A DNA stretch of 64,000 nt from Cinnamomum chago (taxonomy: Eukaryota > Streptophyta > Magnoliopsida > Laurales > Lauraceae). Of this stretch, positions 1-11,209 are shown piece by piece. The position numbers and the translations under genes are program-made. The stretch lies in contig CP142454.1 of the NCBI GenBank assembly GCA_038049695.1, forward strand, positions 16,996,501-17,060,500. Reading direction: 5' to 3'. Each line of letters begins with the position of its first letter. Within the stretch, counting starts at the first letter, position 1. The notes under the pieces were generated by a model. That model made no database searches and was not told the DNA's origin. It saw only the letters and a list, made by a program, of their open reading frames with translations.

Positions 1-304
1 AGAGATCAAACTACAGAACCACTGCTAGTCACAGACAACTATGATGCCCAGATGCTTTAGAACAGGCAGCATATCCATATCATTATCGAATCTGATCCTT
101 ACTTTTATGTGTAAAACCTGTGTCATATCTCAGCATCATATGCTGACACTGATTGGGAGTTGACATAAACAGTATCTCATAATTCTCCTCAACCATTAAA
201 GCCAATTGCAACTTGGGTTACAGCCACAGCCCTGCTTAAATGTTTCCGGAGTTCAGATTAAGAAATAATTCATCAATGCCGTGAAATTTCACTGGATTAT
301 TTAC

Positions 305-3300
305 CTTGGAAATAGCCTTGGCAGTACCGACTGAGGCACTTTGAGGGCTGCAAATTATAGTGCTCAACTTCAAGTCTAAAAGCAGCTCTGCTGTCTTCTG
401 GGACTGAATATTTGTAATTAAGGGAAAAACATTTCAGCAAACAAATGTGGCAACATCCTTTTTTTTTTTGAATGGTTACTTTCATTAAAGGCAACATCCA
501 AATTATATGTAACTAATATAGGACAGTTACCTGTATAAGCCCCAGCATGTTCAATGGTTCTTCTGGATCAGGAATACTTGACTGCCAGTGATGCGATCAT
601 CAGTTTGTATCTTACAGTACATTGAAACAAAGTAAAAATGCTAAATGGGAAAATGCTGTGAACAAGTACTGTCTGCTTTGAGATGCATTAGCGTGGTTTT
701 TTTTCTTTCTTTTTTTTATTGGTGACAGTAAAATTTTATTGGAAAAGGAAAGAGCATACAGGGATTACATCATCAAGGCACAACATAAAAGATCAGGAAC
801 AAGAGCATTACACACTTCACCAATACAACAAGACAGAAATCCATAAGAACACAAGCGAACTTGATGCAGTCACAAGTACCAAGGAACCCTAATCATTTCT
901 AACCGTGGACTGCTGCTACAAATAATCTTATGGTCACTTTCTCAGTCTTCTTTGACAGCGGACAACTTCCCAATGGTTTAGATCTCGTGATGCAGGTTTT
1001 ATTTCTATGGAAACACAATATGTGAATGATGAAGAGTACAATGGAGCATAATAGAGAAGGGAAGAGACCAATACAAAGAAAATCAATAGTGTTATTGCAT
1101 TATGCTGTTGACTGTCATGCACTAGTCGACTGATATGCTTTCATGGAATCTATGGAATTCCCTAGAAAGGTGATCAAATCCCTTAAACTACCCAATTTAC
1201 AATTATTTTTAAACATTGTGATACTGAACGGATCTAATTAGAGGTTTAAATGGAAGGGGAAAAAAGTCAAAGACAGAATTCACAGAACTGGCAGAAACAT
1301 CCAAACCTTCCTGGACGTTTTGGGGACAAAAATTAAATCCATCAAATGAACAGTGAAGAACTTGTGTCACAACCCAATCATTGGAAGAATCAGTCTGAAA
1401 TCTGGTAATGAGAAAGGTGGGAACCACTTGATGAGTGTTGTGTCATGCAAAATTTGTGGTTTCTTTGGATCTCATGTTGCGTGCAATCTACAATGGGCAC
1501 ATATGCTGTAGCAGTGTGCATGGTTTGTGTGCGTGTGTGCCAGGCATTTAGCTGGAACCACAAGGTTGTGAAAAGGTGGAGCACAATGAGAACAGCATTT
1601 GGGTTTCAAAGAGCACATCTAAACAGAAAGTTTTTCAATAGAACATGTATTAGCTGTCCTAACAAATCGCAACATGAAAGGTACTCAATGACCTCAAAAG
1701 GCACTTATTAAAGATTTATTTGGGAATTAATGTTGCAATGATTGTTTCAATAACACAGTTTTTCATATGTTATATTGGCAGAGCAGTGGTCACCCAAATG
1801 CCACAGCATTAGTAGAGGAAGATTAGGAATTCAATATTGCAATAAATTGGAAAAGTCTGAAAGTTCATTATATCTATCTTGTGTCCAAAGACAACCTAAC
1901 CTAATTCTTCATTGAATTTATTTTACTTTGTTTATTTTGTTTTGGTAGGTAACACATATTAGGAATTTCATTTAAAAGAATTAAAAATGCTGCTCAGAAC
2001 CCAGTTAAGAAAATCTTGAACTATATTGCGTTTCTTCAGTATTTGCCAACAAGAAAACCATGTTAAACAATTTTGAGGCATACCCTGACATCCACAGTGA
2101 AAATTAAAAAGCCCAGACCATGCATATGGCAGTAGAGTAGAGCAAGGAAAGCATGACAAACAATGGTACCTAATGAGCAACATTAAGCCAATTTCTGAAA
2201 CATAGAGCAAAAGCATACAATGAAGACGGTCATTTCTGTACCTCACTATCGCTGCGTGTAGCTCCATAACATACCAATACAACTCGCTTGCTGGCTTTTC
2301 TACCGGCGGAACTCCCCGCAGATATAGGAGAATTTGGGGTCTGCAAAAGGCATCATTTAAGCAGGCATAATTATCTTTGGGATAACCTCCATGCACTGAA
2401 GAGAACTTACATGAACACACTATAAATACCAAATAGCCTTCAGAGTAACATCCTAATTCCTAACATGACAATGCTGTTATGAGTTAGAGAAAAGGACTAT
2501 TTCTTTAATTTTCTGGGTGGGGGCGGGGGGGGGGCGATAATTTTGAAAAATATGAAATAGTAAAAAGATATAGTATTGGTAGTCAAACCCTGACTTAGAT
2601 AACCGTACTATTCTTTTCTCCAAAATTCTTCTCTCTCTCTTCCCTCTTCTCTAATCAATTTCTCTTAGGTTTTCCATACCTTTCATCATAAACCCTAGTT
2701 TCCTCTCAATAGCCAATCCACATATCCAATTTGGTATCAAAACTTTCCAACAAGTAGGAGACATCCATATGAAGAAGTGTGGTGGCTTAGATTAAAGAAA
2801 TAATTCAATCTAAAGAGTTCCAAGGCGCTGATAAAAATACTATGGAGGGTTGCCTGAGAGCTTGAGTGGAGTTCTGATTTCTGACTCTTAAGTTTGCTAA
2901 GAATTCAAAGAAGTTTTACAGACTGGTGCTGGTCTAAAGGTCACATGACTGCAAGGGAATGTAAGTGAGATTTTTCAATGTCTCAAATTTAGGGCTGACA
3001 TCAGCACTGTTGAAAACAGGTTGGTACTGGTTTGAGGGTTTTTCCTTTTTGTAAAAACAGTTTCACTTAAAACAGTCCTAAAATCTTGTTTTAAGTAATA
3101 AACAGCCAGTGAAGTGCATTGATTTTTTTTATTATTATTTTGGAGTAAGAATCAGTGGGAGTATTTTTCATTGTTTCATTGACAACAAAAGAGATGTTTT
3201 CTTGTCATATAGAGGCCAATTCAAATTTAGGGTTTCCGGCAGTGGAAGAAAGCCCTAGGAGTCCTTCCCAGTTGCCTAATATTATGAATTCACAAGGATC

Positions 3301-3306
3301 ACACCG

Positions 3307-3352
<46 letters not shown>

Positions 3353-6300
3353 AAAAATGACTACACCATATCTATTTGATGGTAATAATTTTAAGGATTG
3401 GGTTTATTCAGCTAAGCTGGCTTTTGGAGGAGCCAAAAGACTAGGATATATATAGATGGGAGGATCCCAGCACCTGCCAATAATGATCCAAAGTATTCTC
3501 ATTGGGAATCCAAAAATAAGTTAATAATGAATTGGATTCTCTGTTCAATGGAGGAGAGTATAGCAGCTGGTTCTCGATATTGTGAAATGCCTAAAGAATT
3601 GTGAGACTTTATTGGGCTGTGAATGCTTATAAAAAGAACAATGCTAGAGTCCTTGAATTGACAAAAGAAATTGCAACATTTAAGCAAGGGGGAATCTATC
3701 CCTTGGGTGCTGTTGTTTAGGAGTGTGGCATGAATTAGAATGCATGGTCCTTAACAATGTTGTGCAAAAGAAATAAGCAAAGGAATTGGAAGAACAACAT
3801 ATCTTTGAACTACTGAGCATTGTTAACCTGGACTACGAAACTGTAAGTGCACAAGTAGTTAGTCAGGATCCTCTACCTCCCTGGGCAACAGTATATGCAG
3901 TTCTTCAAGGAAAGAAGAGTCAAAGAAGAGTTATGTCATCCAAAAACTCTTCTCAATCTCCTCCAGATCATTCAACACTTGCCAATAATAATACAGATAG
4001 AGGAAGTGGAGGGTATGGTTGTAGTGGCAGCCGTGGTGGTCAGAAAGGTAGTTCGGACAAGGCTGTGGAGGCCCAGCGAGCATTGACAAATATAAGCTTC
4101 ATTATACTCAATATGGGAAGAGAAGACATACTCATGAGACTTATGGGATCTTTTAGGTTGGCCACCTCGCAGTGCATCAACATATCCAACAGAATTAGAA
4201 AAGCCCAATGACAATGGTAATCAGGAGAAAGCAGTTGGTGGTGACGAAAATCAAAGCTTAAAGGATGACGTCACTAATCTATGACAAAGGCTCAAGCATC
4301 ATCAGGAGTAATACATCTTCCTCGGTTGGCATGATTTATAAAGGACTCGTCTCCCAATAACCCAGCCGCCTTGGCTTCTTTCTCATATGATTACTCCTAA
4401 TCGAGTAATTGATTCAGGTTCCACGGATCATATGAGAGAGATGCATTCACGATTGCAGTCTTACATCCCATCCTCTCAAAGGAATGTTAAAATTGTTAAT
4501 GGTACCTTCCACAAGTAGCAGGAAAGGATCCATTATTGTCTTACCTGAGAAGTCATTATCATCCATTTTACAAGTTCCGCGGTTTTCATTAAACCATATT
4601 TCTATTAGCTCTCTTACCAAAACCCACAACAGTAATGTTATCATTTTCCCTCTCGTTCTGTATTTCAGGATCTGAAGATAGGGCAGACGCTTGATGATGA
4701 CCATGAGAACATTCTATATATTTTGGAGCCCGCAAAAAAGGAGTCAAAAGCTTTACAATCTTCAATAGATTTGGGAAAAGTTTCTCTGTCACATCAGCAT
4801 CTTGGACATGTGCCTCCTCGAAGTCATAGGAATCTTTTAAATATTTTTTGGATATTGGGAGTAAAGTTAGGAAACTCAAGTGTGATACTTGTCATTTTGC
4901 AAAGAAATGGAAGAACATTTATTCAATCAATATTATTGAAAAGAGGAGTTTTTTCTGAGTTAATATGTATTTAAGTTTGGTATGCTTCTCTCACCTCTGT
5001 CTCTGGACATTGCTATTTTGTGACTTCTATTCATGATGCTATAAGATGCGCATGGATATATCTCATGAAGTCTCGTGATCAGATATTATCAGTGTTTAAG
5101 AAATTTCATAAAATGGATAATCCAAATTTGACAGAAAGATTAAAGTGTTGCAATCTGACAATGGTGGACAATATGTCCAAAGAGTATAAATTATATTTGT
5201 TACAAACCACACTGGATCTTAAATTGTGCAAGCACAAAATGGAGCTGCAGAACGCAAGAATAGGCATCTATTGTAACCCTCACACTAATGGGCATCCCAT
5301 CAAAAGGTATGGGTTTTTCCCTATTAGAAATATTCTCTAGCTTCGTTATTGTGTGGTTGCAGAGTAAGTCCTCGAACAACGGCCCCACATTAAAAGTAGG
5401 GTACTAGAAAAACTACTCTTCAGGACAACAGGCCTACCACAATCAAAACTCCTCACCCATATTCTTATTTATAAACACACAACATCCATCTTTTGAAGAA
5501 TAAGTGCTCTTTATAACCAATCTGCACCAGTAACGCGTTCCTAAAAGTTTCAACAATATATTGGTTGATTTCAATTCAACTTAAATTTTGATATTACATC
5601 AAATATCCCTTGATCTTCAATATAAAAGGTGCTGACTATTTGAGAATGGAGTTACTAAATACACTAATGTGTTTTGTACAAGATGGAGTACCATGTTCTA
5701 AGCAGTACAAAGCAAAATAATAATAAAAAGATTGAGTAAAAAATAAGAGGGTTATATTTTACACATTCAATCAATTTGGCACTTCAAAATTCAAATCTGC
5801 ACGTTGGATAATGTATTCACCTGATTTAAACGGTTAAGACAAATATATGGAGACCCACTGTCAGGTCGTGGAGTGAAGTCCAAAACGCTCACACCACAAT
5901 TGCTTTGAAGTAAAATCCTAAAATACTCGGTGCCCAATCCTGATTGAGGAATAACAGTTTAAGAAATTGAAACTTGACACTAATCCTTCATTAATGATTA
6001 AAATCTTAAACATGAAAAAAAAAAAAAAAACTCTCAAGGAATTACATGATCCTTCTTGACCAGAGGACATGGATAGTAATCCTCAGGCCCTATTCTTCTA
6101 CATTCCGAAACAGTGGTTCAGTGATCCAATGGGCACCAGCTTCAATAGAACTCATCCCTAACATAAGCAGATCAGAGATCCTAGCCATCCAATACTTGGC
6201 CTTGTTCATGTTGGGTGTCGACTGGTAGTATGTTTCTTGATTAACCATCTACCTGCAGACTGTTAAAAGAAGTCTTGTGTCTTCACTACCCCATTGGGAT

Positions 6301-8767
6301 TTCAGTGGCTTGTTTTCAGGACTATCAACCAGAAGTCCAGATAACTGAACCATGGGCGCCAGTGTACATATTTCAGTCCTGAAGATGTAGTGATCATATT
6401 ATTCCTGATGACAAAATATGGAAAGAACAGTACCTATTGCAGTGGCAACAAGAGCTTGATTAACAGCATTGTGAGCAACCACAAGAACAGACTTCCCTTC
6501 GTGTTTTAGGATTTTATGCCAGCAGGTTTTGGCACGGGCCCACAACTCTCTTACTGGATAATGACCATCGATGTTGAAATTCGGAGCATCTTTCTGCCAC
6601 TGGCGAAATGCATCGCCAAATTTCGCCTTCCCCTCATGCTTCAAAAGACCCTGAAGTCCAACACAACCAGTAATAATAGCAATTAAAGGAACTTTCCATG
6701 GCTAAAATGCTATCTTATAATTCATATCTATTTGTAAGATTCTTAAAGCAAAGTCTCTGTTTTCTCTATAAGAAGAATCTGAATCCAAACTAACTTGAAA
6801 TGAATAAAGGTCAATTTCCCTCAGGTCAGATTCTGAAATCATCTCTTCGTTACGATCACCCCATATAATCTCAGCCGTTCTCTTTGATCGAATCAGGGGA
6901 CTGGAAAAGATAACAACATAAGTTCCATCACTTGAAGAACAATGAACTCCTTTAGACCAGAAAGGAAACAAAAATAATGTCTTAGGGGCTAAGGCTCTGT
7001 CAAATCAGATTTTAATTACTCAGAATCTTAGAACGAAGAATAGATTTAACTCCACTAGTTGTTTTAAGTTGTAACTGCCAGTCTCGAGCCCAGATAAAGG
7101 TTGGTTGTGTCAGGTGGGCTGACAGACGGGGTAAACTTTTGTGCAACCCCAACATGAATTCTGAGGTAAGAAACAAAATTCATGTAACTGACACCAACAT
7201 AGTTGGGACAAAGTTTTGATGATGATGAAGGCCAGGAGAGTTCTATATCTCATATTAAGTATGATCATGAAAGGAAATTAACCATTATTCAATAAAAACT
7301 ACGAAAATATAACTCATTAATGTCAGGGAATATACTCCTATTCAAAGAACATCCATGCACATAATACCTAAAAACCAAAATCACAGAATAATGAAAGAGA
7401 ATTTCACATTACACTTATTATATAAAAATCAGGTGGAATGGGATACCAAACTCCATCTCCAAAATCTAAATGTACAAAAACATGAGTGTCAATTTAGATA
7501 AGAAAAACATCAAGAGAAATAACAACCGCAGGTTCAGATGCGACATATCATGAATATAATTAAATCATAAGCTGAAAAAAGCATTCTTTCATGAAGTGAA
7601 ATGAGAGAACAGATAGAAAAAGATAAAACAATTTGCAGCAACTGTTATGATATGCGATATGTCAGGTTCACAATCACTAAAATCTGATGCTGAGGATTCA
7701 GTTGCAAACATATGATCATTGCAACTTTCATTTCCTACAAAAGATAATTGGTAGGTTTCTTTGGAAAAAAGAAAAAAAGAGACACAAAACCAAAAATAAA
7801 TAAATATGGAACATGAACAAAGAAAAACTTCAGTTTCCAATTTCCATTGCTTCTTCCTTCAAATCTAAAAAATTCTTGGTATAACAATTAACAAATCAAA
7901 CTGCAGTCACTTCCATCAATTGTGCAACTCATCCCATGCTAATCATTTCCACCACTTATAAAGTCATCTAACCATACATCTGATGAATAATGTTTCCAAT
8001 ATATAGTGATAAGGAAATTCTAACCAAGTAATTGATGTAAAGCAAATTGCTGGTTCAAACCAAATACTGAGAACAGTCCACATCAAATTTTGCAACAATT
8101 GAAAGGGTAGAAGCATCATCCCACAGGCAGGCCGCCACCGAATAAAAATTGACAATTCAGTGGAGATTGGAGAAGTACAATAACTAAAAACGTTGAAAAA
8201 ATTCAAACAATAAAAGAAAAATCACAAAGTTCATCTGCTGCCACTTTAAGTCATAGTAACTACTTTGCAGCTATTTCAGCAATTCTGCATGTAGTTTTCT
8301 GAAATGGATGAATGGAAAATTGCAATTCCCTCCAACTTTGTGTGTGTGTGCAGTCATTGGTTCGGTTCCTTTTGTATGCTGTCGAAGACGTGAGGCCACC
8401 AATTGCGGTGGTCCCGCGCTCTATTTTACCTGTTGAAACAAACATTGAAGTTATCACCGAGCAGCATCAGGCGGGAGGTCTCGGCCTGTGCCTCCCCTTT
8501 CTGCGTGAGCACCGAGAAATCTGAGCTCCCTTGAATCCGACCTTCTTCGTTCCACGTGCTCTGCCCATGCCTCACCAGAACCACCCTCTTCGCAGCTCCA
8601 ATGGCAGGGAACGGCTCCGATGCTTCCTTCAGTGGCGAGATCGTGCGGTCAGGATTCGACGGTGGAGATTTCTTCTCGATCTGCTGCACGCAGCAGATTC
8701 TGCGTTTTCTGGTTCTGTTGTTGAATAAAGGGCTGTGAATGTGATGGCTAAACGCGAGAGAAAGCAT
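305..8767 (-). CDS. Probable 2-carboxy-D-arabinitol-1-phosphatase, chloroplastic (phosphoglycerate mutase family), 3' end outside window
   Basis: Seven exons were placed on the minus strand with GT-AG borders and consistent phases: 8430-8767, 6795-6900, 6434-6650, 5821-5939, 2242-2340, 531-581, 305-403. They give 343 residues; from memory the Arabidopsis relative At5g22620 is about 480, so the last exon(s) lie left of the window. The first ~50 residues are Ser/Arg-rich, as in a chloroplast transit peptide. The histidine-phosphatase motif LVRHGQSTWNE (His67) is in exon 1, and the second catalytic His is in VLVVAHNAVNQAL (exon 3). A second, degenerate PGM-like domain begins near residue 277 with KRVVLVCYG, where RHG would be expected. 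The family removes phosphate from the Rubisco inhibitor CA1P in the stroma. The intron between 5821 and 2340 (3.5 kb) holds a copia fossil in the opposite orientation. The exon calls rest on remembered homologues; the exact natural substrate is not provable here. Confidence 0.92.
404..2241. other. Intronic DNA of the phosphatase gene, apart from the 531-581 exon and the 2242-2340 exon border
   Basis: Apart from exon 531-581, I see no coding signal in this stretch. An A/T-rich block at 700-730 resembles an old retroposon tail but cannot be assigned. The open frames here (for example 1209-1427 and 1445-1711) lack any family resemblance. Confidence 0.6.
2640..5345 (+). mobile_element. Ty1/copia LTR-retrotransposon fossil in a phosphatase-gene intron
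   Basis: Copia-type gag-like text runs from about 3360 to 4210. Protease/integrase-region text follows to about 5260, including the usual GAG-pre-integrase HQ..GH region near 4795. A primer-binding-site-like TGGTATC word lies near 2732. The element is broken many times over, has no intact long frame and no clear LTR pair, and is therefore old. It lies antisense to the host gene, inside the intron between exons 5821-5939 and 2242-2340. Confidence 0.75.
3309..3350. repeat. (TC)n microsatellite
   Basis: About 21 uninterrupted TC dinucleotides lie within the copia fossil near its gag-like start. The Ser-Leu-rich open frame across it is a by-product of the repeat. Confidence 0.9.
7090..7231 (+). 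mobile_element. RTE-type LINE/SINE 3' tail
   Basis: This short stretch ends in the hairpin-forming phrase CCAACATAGTTGGGAC followed by AAAG and (GATGAT)n. The same 3' terminus appears at 53545-53605 on this strand and inverted at 61643-61725 and 62022-62160. RTE-clade retroposons typically end in short microsatellite tails. Only the terminal ~70 bp is convincing; the left edge is a guess. It lies in the first intron of the phosphatase gene. Confidence 0.5.
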
Positions 8768-9073
8768 TTGGGATTTTTTTTTTCACTTCTGAATCTTCTA
8801 CCTTGATTCTTCTGAAATGGATGGAGGAAATGGAGAACTTGTTTTCCTTATCCGGTTTCACTTTGCAGGGAAAGACAGAACGAAAGGAAATAGAGTGGAG
8901 TTTTGGAAAAAGACCCTGTCTTATATTTCAAATTTGAAAAGCTCCCTTAGTAGTTAACTAGACAAGTATCTACCTATGAAAATTGCAAAGGTATCCGATA
9001 TTCAAAAAGTATTTTATTAACCTTTATTTATTTAAGAGCAAAAAGGCTCTTAACCTTCTTTTTTTTTTTATTC
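8768..9073. promoter_or_regulatory. Upstream region of the phosphatase gene
   Basis: This is the stretch between the phosphatase start codon and the tandem repeat array. It is AT-rich with T tracts (8776-8788, 9060-9071). No TATA box or element could be assigned with confidence. It probably contains the 5' UTR and promoter by position only. Confidence 0.4.
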
Positions 9074-10275
9074 AACACATGGGAGACGATATCGTTGCTC
9101 GCCTGCAAATATAGCTCCTAAAGACCCGTTCTCCATTTTCTTATCTTCTCTTCCACCCTTATAAATTTTCTAAAGTAAATTACTCTTTTCTTCTTCCATC
9201 TCTTTCCTTAGTACCCATCATTTACTGTAACTCAAGTCTTCTTATTTCTTTTATATATATATTATAAAATCCTAAAAAAATGCAAAAAAGGAGAGTGGCT
9301 TTTTTTTCCGCATGAAATCTAGCACTCCACTAGGTGACGACTACACTTTTAACGACAAGATTTAAATAGTTTCCTCTCTCTATGTGAGTGGTGATATTGC
9401 TGTTGAAGATCACATGCGCCCATAAGAGCTTTTTCTACGGCATTAAGACCCCTGAGTCAGATATAAATAGAACATAGGAGGCGATATCGTTGCTTGCCTG
9501 CAAACAGAACTCCTAAACACTAGCTCGTTCTTCATTTTCTTATCTTCTCTTTTGCCTTTATAATTTTCCTAAAATAAATTACTCTTTTCTTCTTCCATCT
9601 CTCTCCTCGGTACCCATCATTTGCTGTAACTCAAGTCTTCTCATTTATTTTTTCCATTATTATTATAAAATCCTAAAAAAATGCAAAAAAAGGAGAGTGG
9701 CTTTTTTTTTTCCACATAAAATCTGACAATCCTCTAGGTGACGACTGACGACTACACTCTTAATGACAATATTTAAATAGTTTCCTCTCTCTACGTGAGT
9801 GGTGATATTGCTGTTGAAGACCACACGTGCTCATAAGAGCTTTTTCTACGGCATTAAGACCTCTGAGTTCGAAATAAATAGAACATGAGAGGTGATATCG
9901 TTGCTCGCCAGTAAACAGAACTCCTAAACACTCGTTCTCCATTTTCTTATCTTCTCTTCTGCCTTTATAATTTTCCTAAAATAAATTACTCTTTTCTTTT
10001 TCCATCTCTCTCCTTAGCACCCATCATTTGCTATAACTCAAGTCTTCTCATTTTTTTTATATTATAAAATCCTAAAAAAATGCAAAAAAGGAGAGTGGCT
10101 TTTTTTTTTCCGCATAAAATTTGACACTCCTCTAAGTGACAACTACACTCTTAACGACAATATTTAAATAGTTTCCTCTCTCTACGTGAGTGGTGATATT
10201 GCCGGCGAAGACCACACGCGCCCATAAGAGCTTTTTCTACGACATTAAGACCTCTAAGTCCGATATGAATAGCTT
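9074..10275. repeat. Three tandem copies of a ~400-bp repeat
   Basis: Copies begin near 9074, 9471 and 9882, each at an ACAT..GAG.CGATATCGTTGCT phrase, so the spacing is about 397 and 411 bp. Each copy then carries in order a TTCTCATTTTCTTATCTTCTCT-like pyrimidine block, ATAAAATCCTAAAAAAATGCA, a T tract, TATTTAAATAGTTTCCTCTC, and CATAAGAGCTTTTTCTACG. The copies agree at most positions and differ by point changes and small indels. No open frame is conserved across copies. It lies just upstream of the gene at 10781. Confidence 0.9.
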
Positions 10276-10780
10276 ATTCTACATGTGACAATAAAAGTGT
10301 TGGTTGGATTCGAGACTATGGCACTAAAGTGACATTAAGCTTGCGGGGTGGCTGTAGGTGTTGCTGGAAGGCTGATGATTTTGGTGCTACTTTCACTGGG
10401 AAGCCGATGGTGAAGAGATACGAGTTTTGGAAAAGAATATAAAGTATGGTTTATATTAAAATTTGAAAGCTTTTATGGACTATATTAAAATTTGAGGGCC
10501 TTTTTTGGAAAAAACTTTATTAATACCCTCAATTGAGTACCTATGAAAACCTTTATTAAAATTTAAGGGCTTTTCAAGTACTCGATTGAAATTCTCTCAT
10601 TGATAAACGATGCAGGGCCCTAATATTAATACCCTCTTTCTTTCCCCACCGTGCGTGGGTACTCGGCCTGGGAAAGCGAAGAAGGGGAAAATGGCACTTG
10701 CGCGTGGCTTTGCCCTCGTTTAACCGCTTCCCTGCTTCCTTCCATCGGCTCATTCAGAGTGTCCTGATTCAAAAGTGGAA
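10276..10780 (+). promoter_or_regulatory. Upstream region of the small plastid membrane protein gene
   Basis: This stretch contains AT-rich imperfect repeats of the type TTAAAATTTGAGGGC at 10440-10590, then a more GC-rich section at 10635-10700 just before the gene. The GC rise close to the start codon fits a promoter and 5' UTR. No TATA box could be fixed. Confidence 0.4.
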
Positions 10781-11209
10781 ATGGCGTCGATAGCTGCCGT
10801 TTCCATCCCGCAATTCATTCCGATTTCCACATCTCTCCCAGTCCCAAATACCCGATTCGTCCCACTCCACCTTGCACCCCCACCCAGAAAGGACGCTGTA
10901 AAGAGGAGATTGACGGTGGTTTCTGCAGCAGGAGGCAGTAATGGGCAGGATAAAGCTCCAAATGAGATTGGAAATGGTACTAGTAAAGTTGAAGGAGACG
11001 TGAAGAGAGATGGGCGGCTGAGATGGCGGGATCTGTTAGACCCAGACCCTGAAAACATCTTCTCCATCGGATTAACAGGGCTTCTCACGTGGGCCAGCGT
11101 ACAAGTGTTGTGGCAGCTCTTCTTCATCTCCCTTGCTATCCTTGTGGCAGCTCTCAAGTACTCTTTCATTGCGGCCCTTCTTCTGTTTATTCTCATCACT
11201 CTTCTTTGA
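10781..11209 (+). CDS. Small plastid-targeted two-helix membrane protein (DAC-like candidate)
   Basis: An intronless frame of 142 residues. The start is the ATG at 10781 (MASIAAVSIPQ); an in-frame GTG six bases upstream is not a plausible plant start. Residues 1-50 are rich in Ser, Pro and Arg with no acidic residues until about 36, typical of a chloroplast transit peptide; VVSAAGG near 45 could be the processing region. A conserved-looking LRWRDLLDPDPENI segment leads into two hydrophobic stretches, roughly residues 92-115 and 118-141, ending at the C terminus. The wording strongly suggests a conserved family also found in cyanobacteria. My memory places Arabidopsis DAC (At3g17930, cytochrome b6f accumulation) close to it, but this is not verified and the symbol is left blank. 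Role: probably thylakoid membrane assembly. Confidence 0.85.
   Translation: MASIAAVSIPQFIPISTSLPVPNTRFVPLHLAPPPRKDAVKRRLTVVSAAGGSNGQDKAPNEIGNGTSKVEGDVKRDGRLRWRDLLDPDPENIFSIGLTGLLTWASVQVLWQLFFISLAILVAALKYSFIAALLLFILITLL

Noticed and set aside
1-300. Last exon of the phosphatase gene
   Set aside because: No minus-strand reading here continues the family's expected C-terminal sequence, so the end is placed outside the window.
1968-2432. 154-codon minus-strand frame
   Set aside because: Only the 99-bp segment 2242-2340 is an exon, and it is read in a different frame; the rest is intron.
3155-3379. Ser/Leu-rich frame over the (TC)n tract
   Set aside because: Simple-sequence artefact inside a retroelement fossil.
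10775-10780. In-frame extension of the small membrane protein to a GTG at 10775
   Set aside because: Plant nuclear genes start at ATG almost without exception, and the ATG at 10781 opens a normal transit peptide.
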